DNA from: CAXBNV01 sp963977185
Lineage (GTDB): Bacteria > Pseudomonadota > Gammaproteobacteria > JAGOUU01
Assembly (NCBI GenBank): GCA_963977185.1
Contig: CAXBNV010000001.1
Location: forward strand, 62,001 to 126,000
DNA: 64,000 bases
Reading direction: 5' to 3'
Under the pieces are notes generated by a model that had not been told where the DNA came from, searched no databases, and saw nothing but the letters and a program-made list of their open reading frames with translations. Shown here piece by piece: positions 36,328 to 45,258 of the stretch. Each line of letters opens with the position of its first letter. Within the stretch, counting starts at the first letter, position 1. A program made the translations under genes and the position numbers.

Positions 36328-37365
36328 ATGCACCCATCTTTAAAAAACTGGCTAGATAGTTATTTAAGTTTAAATAAGGTTAAATTAACCAATTTTCAAG
36401 CATTAAATGGTGATGCTGGATTTAGGCAGTATTATAGATTAAATATTTTGGATAGTAATAATCAAAATAAAAATTATATTTTAGTTTATGCTCCTCCAAG
36501 TTCAGAGAAAAACCAAGAGTTTTTAAATATCCAGAAAATATTTGCAGCCAATAATATTAGAGTGCCAAGTATTTACAATGTTGATATGAATCAAGGATTT
36601 TTTATTCTAGAGGATTTGGGTGAAAAGCTTTTATATAATTATATAAAACATACTAAAGATATATATAAATTTGTTTTAGATAAGTTATTGTTAATCCAGC
36701 AAGTTAAGGAATATAACGATATTGCAGATTACAGCTCTAACTTAATGCAGCGTGAGTTATATTTATGTAATGAATGGTTTTTAAATAATTTTTTAGAAAT
36801 TAATCAATTAGATAAAAATTTAGCAGAAAATTTAAATATCATTGAAAGCTATAAAAGCATAATAAATAACTTGCAAAAGCAGCCACAAGTTTTAGTGCAT
36901 CGAGATTATCAAAGTAAAAACATGATATTATCCAATGAACTAGATAATATTAGTATAATCGACTTTCAAGATGCGTTAATAGGGCCTGTTAGTTATGATT
37001 TGGCCTCTGTTTTATTTGATTGTTATGTTGATATAGATTCTGATAAATTTAAAAATAACTTGGATTATTTTTATAATAAATTAAAAAATAACAAAATTAT
37101 TAGTAATGAAATTTCTTTAGATATTTTTACTAATTGGTTTTATCATGCAGTGTTATTAAGACATATTAAAAATTTAGGAATTTTTGCAAGATTGTATTTA
37201 AGAGATAATAAAAAAAATTATTTGCAGCATATGCCAAGGACGTTATCATATGTTATTCAAGCTTTAGACTATTTAAAGACTAATAAAGAGCTAGAGTATC
37301 TTGATACAATATTTAATAAAAAATTATTAAATTTTTTAAATAATAAACTAGAACAAGTATTATAA
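36328..37365 (+). CDS. amgK: N-acetylmuramate/N-acetylglucosamine kinase AmgK
   Basis: 345 residues of the aminoglycoside phosphotransferase-like kinase fold. The catalytic loop is VLVHRDYQSKNMIL and the metal-binding motif is IIDFQDALIGP. It phosphorylates anomeric MurNAc, feeding the MurU uridylyltransferase encoded next, a recycling route that bypasses de novo UDP-MurNAc synthesis. The gene pair beside lptD is the order known from pseudomonads. Confidence 0.88.
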   Translation: MHPSLKNWLDSYLSLNKVKLTNFQALNGDAGFRQYYRLNILDSNNQNKNYILVYAPPSSEKNQEFLNIQKIFAANNIRVPSIYNVDMNQGFFILEDLGEKLLYNYIKHTKDIYKFVLDKLLLIQQVKEYNDIADYSSNLMQRELYLCNEWFLNNFLEINQLDKNLAENLNIIESYKSIINNLQKQPQVLVHRDYQSKNMILSNELDNISIIDFQDALIGPVSYDLASVLFDCYVDIDSDKFKNNLDYFYNKLKNNKIISNEISLDIFTNWFYHAVLLRHIKNLGIFARLYLRDNKKNYLQHMPRTLSYVIQALDYLKTNKELEYLDTIFNKKLLNFLNNKLEQVL

Positions 37366-37388
37366 AAAATATTAGAAACTGAGCAGTA

Positions 37389-38114
37389 ATGAAAAAATTA
37401 AATAAGAGTATTAGACAAGCAATTATTTTAGCAGCAGGAAGAGGTAGTCGATTAATGCCTTATACTAAAAATACACCTAAGCCATTAATGCTCATTCAGG
37501 GTGAATTCTTGCTCGAAAGACAGTTAAAGCAGATGAAAAAAGCTGGCATTGAGAGTGTTACTATACACACTTCCTATTTAGGCGAAAAAATCCATAAAAA
37601 TATTGGCAATGGCGATAGATTTGGTTTAGATATAAATTATGCTCACTCAGAACAATTGCTCGGTGCTGGTGGCGGAATTATTTTTGCTAAAAACTTTTTA
37701 AAATATCAAGATGAAGATTTCTTATTGTTAAATGGGGATGTTTATACTGATTATGATTTTTCTAAGATTATTAATATAAAAAATAAAGATTTTGATAGTG
37801 TATTTAAATTAGTTTTAATAGAAAATCCGGCTCATAATCCTAAAGGTGATTTTTGTTTTAATTTAGATTCAAAAATAATTGGGCCTAAGAATTTAGAAAA
37901 TCTTTTAAAATCAGATAATAAATATCTAACCTACAGTGGTATAGCAGTAATTTCACCGCAAGTATTTATTCAAAATGATATTAATAATATAACTTCTTTT
38001 TTAGTGCTAATAGAGCCATATTTAAATGATAATCTTATTATTGGAGATTATCATCAAGGAATCTGGCATGATATTGGATCTCCTGAACGACTTGAAATGC
38101 TAATGAAATTATAA
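37389..38114 (+). CDS. murU: N-acetylmuramate alpha-1-phosphate uridylyltransferase MurU
   Basis: 241 residues, nucleotidyltransferase fold. The signature AIILAAGRGSRLMPYTKNTPKPLM lies at the N-terminus in slightly modified form, with LLLNGDVYTDYDF as the metal/sugar site. It makes UDP-MurNAc from MurNAc-1-phosphate and UTP. It follows amgK after 23 bp. The other reading, a generic sugar-phosphate nucleotidyltransferase, is less likely given the neighbour. Confidence 0.88.
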   Translation: MKKLNKSIRQAIILAAGRGSRLMPYTKNTPKPLMLIQGEFLLERQLKQMKKAGIESVTIHTSYLGEKIHKNIGNGDRFGLDINYAHSEQLLGAGGGIIFAKNFLKYQDEDFLLLNGDVYTDYDFSKIINIKNKDFDSVFKLVLIENPAHNPKGDFCFNLDSKIIGPKNLENLLKSDNKYLTYSGIAVISPQVFIQNDINNITSFLVLIEPYLNDNLIIGDYHQGIWHDIGSPERLEMLMKL

Positions 38115-38147
38115 GGTTATTCTAAAAAGGTGATTTGAAAACATAAA

Positions 38148-38822
38148 TCATTGCTTTTTACGTCCATCAGACAAAAATTTTCCGATAATAATAGCAGTCA
38201 GAACGGTCAAGTAAATTTGGCTAAATAATGCCTCTAAAATACATATCATTCTGGCAAATGGAAAATTGGGTAAAATATCTCCGTATCCAACTGTTGTCAT
38301 AGTAATAAAGCTAAAGTACACAAAAGTATTTGGATCTTGGAAAAAAGTTGCCGAGGCATCCGGATCAACGTTAATTATATAACCAGTATTTAAATGATAA
38401 AAAATTTGAAATAATATTGAAAAACTAAAACCTACTAAAATATAAATACTTATAGTGCCAATTATAGTATCAGTTGCAACTTTTCTAGTTTCAATAATTT
38501 TTTTTAAAAAAACTATTGCAATACTGGTAAAAAATAAAAATTTTACTAATAAAGTAAATATAAATAAATAATCATCTTGAAATATTATATATGCTAAAAA
38601 AGAGCAGATAGCTATTAAAGCTATATAAAAATTAACTTTAAAATCAGTTTCTTTTGGAGACAAACTAAATAAACCAAAAAATATTGCAATATAAAATAAT
38701 AACTCCCAAAGAGCTATGCCTTTTGCATATATAGGAAATGCTGTTGATATTATCATTAATATTAGACAGAGAAATAAAGCTCTAAAGCTATATTTCTCTG
38801 TTTGGGAACGAAATAATGGCAT
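38148..38822 (-). CDS. Two-pore-domain-type potassium channel family protein
   Basis: 224 residues with about six hydrophobic segments. The selectivity filter TVGYGD (residues 177-182, in FITMTTVGYGDILP) precedes the last helix. There is no RCK/TrkA-N domain, so gating is not through a cytosolic nucleotide domain. It sits just downstream of the small membrane protein gene on the same strand (14 bp). Confidence 0.85.
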   Translation of the reverse strand: MPLFRSQTEKYSFRALFLCLILMIISTAFPIYAKGIALWELLFYIAIFFGLFSLSPKETDFKVNFYIALIAICSFLAYIIFQDDYLFIFTLLVKFLFFTSIAIVFLKKIIETRKVATDTIIGTISIYILVGFSFSILFQIFYHLNTGYIINVDPDASATFFQDPNTFVYFSFITMTTVGYGDILPNFPFARMICILEALFSQIYLTVLTAIIIGKFLSDGRKKQ

Positions 38823-38836
38823 ATTCTTAGATATTA

Positions 38837-39133
38837 TTATTTCATTTTATCACATTTGCGACACATACATTTTACACAGCAATTATATATAAGCGCAAAA
38901 ATAATCCCACTAATAAATCCATCACAAAAAGCATATATAGTACCTATAATTGCTCCCATAAAAGTTGCTTGATAACCATAATAAACACTGCCCATTGTAT
39001 CTATGAAAGCATGTCCATAAAAATCGAAATAAATAGACATAAAACCAACAAATAATATGCCAGCAGCCCATGTTATTCCTAAAGCAAAGCCCAAGGCAAC
39101 AGAATTAATTTTAATATAAGCATGTTTAGACAT
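38837..39133 (-). CDS. Small membrane protein of the 'bacteriophage holin'-annotated family
   Basis: 98 residues with two or three membrane helices. The pattern VALGFALGITWAAGILFVGF, YYGYQATFMGAIIGTIYAF and DGFISGIIFALIYN resembles small chromosomal proteins often labelled bacteriophage holin. No phage genes are nearby, so a lytic role is doubtful. The C-terminus has a Cys-rich basic tail (CCVKCMCRKCDK) that could bind metal. Function unknown. Confidence 0.65.
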   Translation of the reverse strand: MSKHAYIKINSVALGFALGITWAAGILFVGFMSIYFDFYGHAFIDTMGSVYYGYQATFMGAIIGTIYAFCDGFISGIIFALIYNCCVKCMCRKCDKMK

Positions 39134-39251
39134 AAAAAGATTCCTTAATGTTTAATTTATTCTATATAAGTATAGTTTTAGTATAAAAGTTTGCAATATT
39201 TATAATATGTACTAAAACTAAATATAAATATAAAAAAAATATATTATAATT

Positions 39252-39590
39252 ATGGATAATTATATTGATTTAGATAGAAAAGAGATAAATATTTTAAACT
39301 TGTTGGATGATCCCAAGGGCCATGCATGGTTATTTTATTTAGTTCTAAAAAATAGTATTATATATGAGACTAATTTAATTAGTATTGCAAAAACAGGAGC
39401 AATTAAATTACTTTGGCCTAAAGTTAAGCCCGAAGAATTTAATAATATGGATTATATACAAAATATTTTAGATTATTTAATGCATGCTGGATTGATCCGA
39501 AAATTTGCATCTACAGAGCAGAAGGTATATTGGCAATTATTATATGTTAGCACAAAGTCAATAAATCAAGAAGAGCCAATAAAAATTTAA
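39252..39590 (+). CDS. Hypothetical protein
   Basis: 112 residues, not recognised. No signal peptide or clear membrane segment; a helical, possibly winged-helix-like C-terminal part (NILDYLMHAGLIRKFAS). It lies 26 bp upstream of thiL on the same strand and may be co-transcribed. Confidence 0.55.
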   Translation: MDNYIDLDRKEINILNLLDDPKGHAWLFYLVLKNSIIYETNLISIAKTGAIKLLWPKVKPEEFNNMDYIQNILDYLMHAGLIRKFASTEQKVYWQLLYVSTKSINQEEPIKI

Positions 39591-39616
39591 AATTAGAATC
39601 ATGAGTATTATTAATA

Positions 39617-40645
39617 GTGTTGTCAGAAGAAGTTATTATCCAATCATTACATAAATTATTTCCAATAAAAACAAATTCAGCAAGAAATAGATCAAGTAAA
39701 CATTTATTAGGTATAGGAGATGATTGTGCAATTATACCTAAAAATAATAAGAGTTCTTATTTAATTTCAACGGATGCTTTAGTTGAAAATACTCATTTTA
39801 TATTAAACAAAATAACAGCTAAAGAGCTTGCATATAAAGCTATAGCTGTAAATATTAGTGATATTGCTGCAATGGGTGGCAAGCCTTTATATATATTTAT
39901 CAGTATGGCTTTAACTAATTCTTTAAAAGATCACTGGGTTAAATTATTTATAAATAATATTAATAAAGCAGCAAAAAAATTTAATATTATATTATTAGGT
40001 GGTGATACAGTGAGCTCTAATAATAATATTTTTATAAATATTACAGTATTAGGTGAGATTGAGAATAAATATATAAAATATAGATCGCAAGCTAAAGATC
40101 AAGATATTATTGCTGTAACTGGAAATTTAGGAAACTCTAAATTAGGTTTAGATTTTCTTTTAGGCCATATTAAAAATAATAAAAACTCAAAATATTTTAT
40201 TAAAAAGCATTATGAGCCTTATATCTATCATAATGAAGGTCTGTTTTTGAGTTCAAAAAACTATATAACATCAATGATGGATGTATCAGATGGTTTAAGC
40301 TCAGATTTAAATAAATTATGCAAAAGCTCAAATGTTGGAGCACAAATTGATATTAATAATATTCCAGTTTCAAAAAAACTAGTTAATTATTTTAATAATA
40401 AATTAAAGGCTAAAACATATGCTGCATCAGGGGGTGAAGATTATGTGTTATTATTTACTATAAAAGAAAAATATTATAATAAATTTAAAGCAGAATATTA
40501 TAATAAATTTAAAAAAAATATTTATAATATAGGTGTTACGAATAAGAAGAATAAAGATAATAACAAAGTTATTTTTAAAGATTTTAAAGATAATAAATTA
40601 GTTGAAATACCAGAAAGTTTTGAGCATTTTACAAATGATAGATAG
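39617..40645 (+). CDS. thiL: Thiamine-monophosphate kinase
   Basis: 342 residues. PurM/ThiL fold with LGIGDDCAIIPKN, STDALVENTHF, AVNISDIAAMGGKPLY, LLGGDTV and SMMDVSDGLSSDL. It makes thiamine diphosphate, the cofactor of the E1 enzymes encoded upstream. The start is GTG at 39617 (TTG at 39620 is an alternative); no ATG fits the frame. The usual nusB or pgpA neighbours are absent. Confidence 0.93.
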   Translation: MLSEEVIIQSLHKLFPIKTNSARNRSSKHLLGIGDDCAIIPKNNKSSYLISTDALVENTHFILNKITAKELAYKAIAVNISDIAAMGGKPLYIFISMALTNSLKDHWVKLFINNINKAAKKFNIILLGGDTVSSNNNIFINITVLGEIENKYIKYRSQAKDQDIIAVTGNLGNSKLGLDFLLGHIKNNKNSKYFIKKHYEPYIYHNEGLFLSSKNYITSMMDVSDGLSSDLNKLCKSSNVGAQIDINNIPVSKKLVNYFNNKLKAKTYAASGGEDYVLLFTIKEKYYNKFKAEYYNKFKKNIYNIGVTNKKNKDNNKVIFKDFKDNKLVEIPESFEHFTNDR

Positions 40646-40710
40646 TTAATAAAATTTTTTGATTTTTATAATTTATAATGTCTAGATTAAATTTTGAGCT
40701 AGGATTAAAT

Positions 40711-41733
40711 TTAAATAATTTTATTTTGTAATAAAGTATGTAAGTTCAAAGCACCAGTTATTTGTTTATTATTATCTAATACAAATGAGCTGCTAATTTT
40801 GTTTTTTTCCATAATATGCATAGCTTCTGATGCTAGAATATCTTGATTAATCGTAATAAAATTAGAATTCATTACTTTAGTGATTTTAATTTCATTAAAA
40901 TTGATATTATCACTCTGTTGCTCTAATGTCCTTCTTAAATCACCGTCAGTATATACACCAATTAGGTTTCCTTTAATGTTTTTAATACCAACAATGCCTA
41001 ATTTTTTTGAAGTCATAGTAATCAGTGCATCTTTTAATGAAGATGTATCTAGTACCAAAGGTATGTTTTGATTTGTAACCATAATATCAGATGTTTTTAA
41101 TATAAGTTTTCTTCCTAATGAGCCACCTGGATGTGATAAAGCAAAATCTTTTGGAGTAAAGTTTTTGGCCTCAATTAATGCAACCGCAATGGCGTCCCCC
41201 ACGGCTAAAGCAGTTGTTGTGCTTGCTGTTGGAGCAAGACCTAATGGGCATGCCTCTTTAGGGACCTTGGCATCAATATGAGCATTAGAATTTTGTGCTA
41301 GATATGAGTTTTTGTTACCGGTTATAGATATAATAGGAATTCCAAGTCTTTTTATGCTAGGTATTAACTGTAAAATTTCTTCGGATGCTCCTGAATACGA
41401 TATGGCTATTACTATATCTTCTTCGTTTAACATTCCTATATCACCATGTAGCGCCTCTGAGGGATGAATGAAAAAAGATGGAGTTCCAAGGCTTGCTAAA
41501 GTTGCTGCTATTTTATTAGCAATATGACCAGATTTGCCCATGCCTGTTAGAATAACTTTACCTTTGCAGTTAAGAATTAAATGACAAGTTTTATTAAAGT
41601 TAATTTGGTTACATGAGTACGGATGAAAGCTTTTATGTAATTCTTGTAATGCATTAATTTCTGTATTTAATACTTCTTTAGCATAAATAGAAAAATCTGT
41701 GATTTTAGTTGTTTTTATTTCCGTTGTTGCCAT
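40711..41733 (-). CDS. kdsD: Arabinose-5-phosphate isomerase KdsD
   Basis: 340 residues: a sugar-isomerase SIS domain (GKVILTGMGKSGHIANKIAA, FIHPSEALHGDIGML, LGLAPTASTTTALAVGDAIA) followed by two CBS domains. It converts ribulose-5-phosphate to arabinose-5-phosphate, the first step to Kdo for LPS. It is divergent from the mla operon, with a 46-bp gap. Confidence 0.94.
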   Translation of the reverse strand: MATTEIKTTKITDFSIYAKEVLNTEINALQELHKSFHPYSCNQINFNKTCHLILNCKGKVILTGMGKSGHIANKIAATLASLGTPSFFIHPSEALHGDIGMLNEEDIVIAISYSGASEEILQLIPSIKRLGIPIISITGNKNSYLAQNSNAHIDAKVPKEACPLGLAPTASTTTALAVGDAIAVALIEAKNFTPKDFALSHPGGSLGRKLILKTSDIMVTNQNIPLVLDTSSLKDALITMTSKKLGIVGIKNIKGNLIGVYTDGDLRRTLEQQSDNINFNEIKITKVMNSNFITINQDILASEAMHIMEKNKISSSFVLDNNKQITGALNLHTLLQNKII

Positions 41734-41779
41734 AATTAATATTATAAGATAAAGGATTATTATTATAAAAAATTATAGC

Positions 41780-42610
41780 ATGGATAAAAGCAATTCATCA
41801 TCAGATTATATCAAAATTAACAATTTGTCATTTGGATATGATAACCGTAATATATTTAATGGCCTAGATTTAACTATAGCCAAAGGGAGTATTACATCTA
41901 TTATGGGACCTAGTGGTACAGGAAAATCCACTTTGTTAAAATTAATAACAGGTCAAGTGAGCCCAAATGCAGGTGAGGTTATTTTCAATAATCAAAATTT
42001 AGCAACTGCATCAAGAAAAAAATTATTAGATATTCGTACTAAAATGGGCGTGTTGTTTCAAACTAATGCTTTGTTTACTGATCTTTCTGTTTTTGATAAC
42101 GTCGCATATCCAATTAAAGAGCATACTAACTATTCAGATTTGATGGTAAGAGATTTGGTCTTAATGAAATTAAATGCGGTTGGTCTTAGAGGAGCATGTG
42201 ATTTGTTTCCTGAAGAATTATCTGGTGGTATGGCAAGAAGAGTGGCTCTTGCTCGAGCAGTTGCATTGGATCCAGATTTAATTATATATGATGAGCCTTT
42301 TACTGGACAAGATCCTATATCAAAAGGAATTTTAGTTCAGTTAATAAAATTACTTAATGATATATTGGGAGTAACTTCAATTATAGTTTCTCATGACGTA
42401 TTAGAAACTTTAAGTATTGCAGATTATAATTATTTAATATCGGATGGAACTATTGTTGATTCTGGTAATTCAGAAACTTTGAATCACTCTACAAATCCAC
42501 ACGTTGAGCAATTTATGCATGGACTTCCTGATGGAGCAATACCGTTTCATTATCCAGCTCCTGATTATCAGCAACAAATTTTATCAAAAGAGTTATATGG
42601 TTATAGATAA
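41780..42610 (+). CDS. mlaF: Mla phospholipid transporter ATP-binding protein
   Basis: 276 residues, ABC ATPase. Walker A GPSGTGKST, signature ELSGGMARRVALARA and Walker B LIIYDEPFTGQDP. The ELSGGMARR variant is typical of MlaF. It powers lipid exchange between inner and outer membrane with MlaE, MlaD and MlaB. The end overlaps mlaE by 14 bp. Confidence 0.94.
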   Translation: MDKSNSSSDYIKINNLSFGYDNRNIFNGLDLTIAKGSITSIMGPSGTGKSTLLKLITGQVSPNAGEVIFNNQNLATASRKKLLDIRTKMGVLFQTNALFTDLSVFDNVAYPIKEHTNYSDLMVRDLVLMKLNAVGLRGACDLFPEELSGGMARRVALARAVALDPDLIIYDEPFTGQDPISKGILVQLIKLLNDILGVTSIIVSHDVLETLSIADYNYLISDGTIVDSGNSETLNHSTNPHVEQFMHGLPDGAIPFHYPAPDYQQQILSKELYGYR

Positions 42611-43385
42611 CGTTAGAAAAATTGGAAGAAGCAGCGTGACTTTTTGCTATAATCTTGGCAATGCAATGTTAATGTTGCTGCGCGCTATTTTTTATATTCC
42701 CAGTTTTAAAAAAGAATTTTTTTTAATAATTAAGCAATTTTTTAATATAGGTATTTTATCTTTACCTATTATAGTAAGCGCCGCTTTTTTTATAGGTATG
42801 GTTTTAGGATTGCAGGGTTATACAACACTTACTAAATATGGGGCAACAGAATCTGTAGGACAGTTAATTGCTTTGAGCTTAGTTCGAGAATTAGGTCCTG
42901 TTGTTGGCGCATTATTATTTGCTGGGCGAGCAGGTTCAGCCTTAACTGCTGAAATAGCTCATATGAAAACAACAGAGCAGTTATCTAGTTTAGAATTAAT
43001 GGGAGTTGACCCAATATATAGAGTTATTTCGACTAGATTTTGGGCTGGCTTTTTTTCTATGCCATTATTGATTTTAATATTTAATATAGTGGCTATTTAT
43101 GGTGGTTTCATTGTGACTGTTAAGTGGCTGCATTTAGATGCAGGAACTTTCTGGTCTAATATGCAATCTTCTGTTGATTTTTATGAAGATACTATAAACG
43201 GTATTATTAAATCAATTGTTTTTGGTTTTATGATTATGTGGATATCTTTATATCAGGGTCTTAATTCTAGGCCAACAGCAGAAGGAATTAGTTATGCAAC
43301 AACAAGAACAGTTGTGTTAAGTTCATTAACTATTTTGTTCTTTGATTTTATTTTAACTGCAATTATGTTTGGAGGTTTATCTTGA
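42597..43385 (+). CDS. mlaE: Mla phospholipid transporter permease
   Basis: 262 residues from ATG 42597. The frame is open further upstream, but that part overlaps mlaF widely and looks unlike MlaE. The conserved segments are GMVLGLQGYTTLTKYGATES, ALSLVRELGPVVGALLFAGR and AEIAHMKTTEQLSSLELMGV, typical of the MlaE/YrbE family. Its TGA stop overlaps the mlaD start codon. Confidence 0.94.
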   Translation: MVIDNVRKIGRSSVTFCYNLGNAMLMLLRAIFYIPSFKKEFFLIIKQFFNIGILSLPIIVSAAFFIGMVLGLQGYTTLTKYGATESVGQLIALSLVRELGPVVGALLFAGRAGSALTAEIAHMKTTEQLSSLELMGVDPIYRVISTRFWAGFFSMPLLILIFNIVAIYGGFIVTVKWLHLDAGTFWSNMQSSVDFYEDTINGIIKSIVFGFMIMWISLYQGLNSRPTAEGISYATTRTVVLSSLTILFFDFILTAIMFGGLS

Positions 43386-43858
43386 TAAAGAAGAAAACGG
43401 TAGAATTGGCTGTTGGATTATTTGTCATCGCAGGATTTACATGTTTAATTCTTTTGGCTTTGCAAGTAAGTGGACTTAATGTTTTTGCAAGAGACTCTGA
43501 AAGCTTTGTGATACATGCTAAATTTAGTAACATTGGTGGGTTAAAAATCAGATCTAAAGTAACATTATCTGGGGTGCAAATAGGTAGAGTGGAAAATATA
43601 ACTCTACCTGTTGGCAAAGAAATTAATTATGATGCATTAGTAACAATTAAAGTAAGAGGTAATATTGGCGAGAAATTACCAGAAGACTCGGTTGCAAGCA
43701 TAAGAACAGCAGGTTTGATTGGGGATAATTTTATTGCTATTACACCAGGTGGCTCAGAAGAGTATTTGAGTTCTGGAGATAATATCCAAGAAACTTATTC
43801 AGCAATAGTACTAGAAGATATTATAAGTAAGTTTGTTGTTGATAAAGGCAATAGTTAG
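43382..43858 (+). CDS. mlaD: Mla outer-membrane lipid asymmetry protein MlaD
   Basis: 158 residues. One N-terminal helix (ELAVGLFVIAGFTCLILLAL) and an MCE domain with VIHAKFSNIGGLKIRSKVTLSGVQIGRV and SIRTAGLIGDNFIAITPG. Start is TTG at 43382, overlapping the mlaE stop. MlaD hexamers hold lipid between MlaC and the MlaFEB complex. Confidence 0.93.
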   Translation: MIKKKTVELAVGLFVIAGFTCLILLALQVSGLNVFARDSESFVIHAKFSNIGGLKIRSKVTLSGVQIGRVENITLPVGKEINYDALVTIKVRGNIGEKLPEDSVASIRTAGLIGDNFIAITPGGSEEYLSSGDNIQETYSAIVLEDIISKFVVDKGNS

Positions 43859-43921
43859 TATTAATAATTATTAATTAAAATATAAATTTAAATAAAAAAA
43901 ATAAATAAGGATATTAAATAT

Positions 43922-44545
43922 ATGTATAAGAAATTTTTGAAAGCGTTTATAGCTTTTTTATTTATAAGCTTATCTACTATTGGTTTTGGTCAAAATACTA
44001 GTTGTTACAATGAAGCACCTGTAAAACTATTAGATTCAACTGTCGAGAGTTTTTTAACAAAACTTGGTACATATAAAAAGCCTAGCTTGTCCCAAATAAT
44101 AGCATTAGTAAATCAAAATATAGTTCCCCATACTAATTTTAATGTTACAGCACGATTAGTGTTAGGACAAAAATGGCGAAGTATTAATGCAACACAGAAA
44201 AAAGAATTTGTAGTTGCATTGAAAAAAATGGTACTTAACACTTATAGTTCAGCGTTTGTAAGTTATGATGGGGAAGAAATTGATATAAAATGCCCTATTA
44301 GTTACAACACAAAAAAGAACAGAGTAGAAATTAATTCAAAAGTCACTCATCCTCAAAAGCGATCTTTTTATCTGAAATATAGATTATTTAAAAAAGGTGA
44401 TAAATGGTTTGTTTATGACATTATTATTGATAATGTAAGTATTGTTAATTCTTATAGACAAACAGTCAAAAGATTAATAGAGCAAAATAAAGATTTCAAT
44501 CAAGTTTTAAAAGTTATGGAAAAAAAAGCTAAAATAAATAGCTAG
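43922..44545 (+). CDS. mlaC: Mla periplasmic phospholipid-binding protein
   Basis: 207 residues with a signal peptide (FIAFLFISLSTIGFG). Ttg2D/MlaC fold: NQNIVPHTNFNVTARLVLGQ, WRSINATQKKEFVVALKKM and WFVYDIIIDNVSIVNSYR. It ferries phospholipid between MlaA-porin and MlaD. AAGGATATTAAATAT precedes the ATG as a weak ribosome binding site. Confidence 0.92.
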   Translation: MYKKFLKAFIAFLFISLSTIGFGQNTSCYNEAPVKLLDSTVESFLTKLGTYKKPSLSQIIALVNQNIVPHTNFNVTARLVLGQKWRSINATQKKEFVVALKKMVLNTYSSAFVSYDGEEIDIKCPISYNTKKNRVEINSKVTHPQKRSFYLKYRLFKKGDKWFVYDIIIDNVSIVNSYRQTVKRLIEQNKDFNQVLKVMEKKAKINS

Positions 44546-44583
44546 AACAAAGAGTTAAAAAGCATTAAAAAGATATTATAATT

Positions 44584-44928
44584 ATGGAATATTTAGATAT
44601 AGAATTAAAAGATGGTATCGTTTTTTTGAATGGCTCAATGACTAAATCATCTAAAGCTAGAAGCTTAAGTAATCAAACTTTAGATGGTATGAATATAGTG
44701 AAAATAAACAACATTCTAGATTTAGACAAAAATATGCATTTGTTAGATAAAATTACTATAGATATAAATAGTATTACAAAAATTGATACAGTGGGTTTAG
44801 CCGTATTGATGTCTTGGTTTAGGTGTGCAAAAGAAAATAAGCTTGAAATCTTATTTAGAAACACAAATGATAAAATTAATTATGCTTGTAGATTATATGG
44901 TTTAGCCAATATTTTACCTTTGAACTAA
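44584..44928 (+). CDS. mlaB: STAS-domain protein MlaB
   Basis: 114 residues with the STAS fold: ITIDINSITKIDTVGLAVLM and a following WFRCAKENKLEILF helix-strand. It binds MlaF and activates the transporter. Identity rests on STAS features and position between mlaC and ibaG. Confidence 0.83.
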   Translation: MEYLDIELKDGIVFLNGSMTKSSKARSLSNQTLDGMNIVKINNILDLDKNMHLLDKITIDINSITKIDTVGLAVLMSWFRCAKENKLEILFRNTNDKINYACRLYGLANILPLN

Positions 44929-44986
44929 TAGCAAATTAACTTGGGGCTTTTTGATTAACTATGATAAAATTTATGGCTTATAAAAT

Positions 44987-45256
44987 ATGGTGCTTGTTAT
45001 GAAAAAAAGTCAGATTATAGAACAGTTAATTATTAGTCAATTCCAGCAAGATTTCTCAGAGTTAGAGCATAAAGCGGTAGTTGAAACAGAAGATGAGCAT
45101 CATTTTGTTGTTACAGTTATTAGTGATGCATTTATTAATAAAAAGTTGCTTGAAAGACAAAGAATGGTTTATGCATCTTTAGGTGATAAATTTGCAACAG
45201 GTGAAATACATGCTCTTTCATTAAAAACTTTTACACATGAAGAATTGAAAAAATAA
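44987..45256 (+). CDS. ibaG: BolA/IbaG family iron-sulfur metabolism protein
   Basis: 89 residues. BolA fold with HHFVVTVISDAFINKKLLERQRMVY and IHALSLKTFTHEE. The invariant His region and the position between mlaB and murA match IbaG. ATG 44999 (MKKSQIIEQ) would give the usual 85 aa and may be the real start. IbaG works with monothiol glutaredoxins in Fe-S or iron handling. Confidence 0.88.
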   Translation: MVLVMKKSQIIEQLIISQFQQDFSELEHKAVVETEDEHHFVVTVISDAFINKKLLERQRMVYASLGDKFATGEIHALSLKTFTHEELKK

Positions 45257-45258
45257 CT

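Noticed and set aside
38837..39133. Prophage holin indicating a phage remnant
   Set aside because: There are no other phage genes nearby, and the same family occurs widely as a chromosomal membrane protein.
40480..40520. Tandem repeat in thiL (AAATATTATAATAAATTTAAA-like units)
   Set aside because: Two imperfect copies coding for YYNKFK near the C-terminus; in-frame low-complexity duplication in AT-rich coding DNA, not a separate element.
42504..42596. N-terminal extension of mlaE to 42504
   Set aside because: It would overlap mlaF by over 100 bp and adds residues unlike the family; ATG 42597 gives the normal MlaE start.
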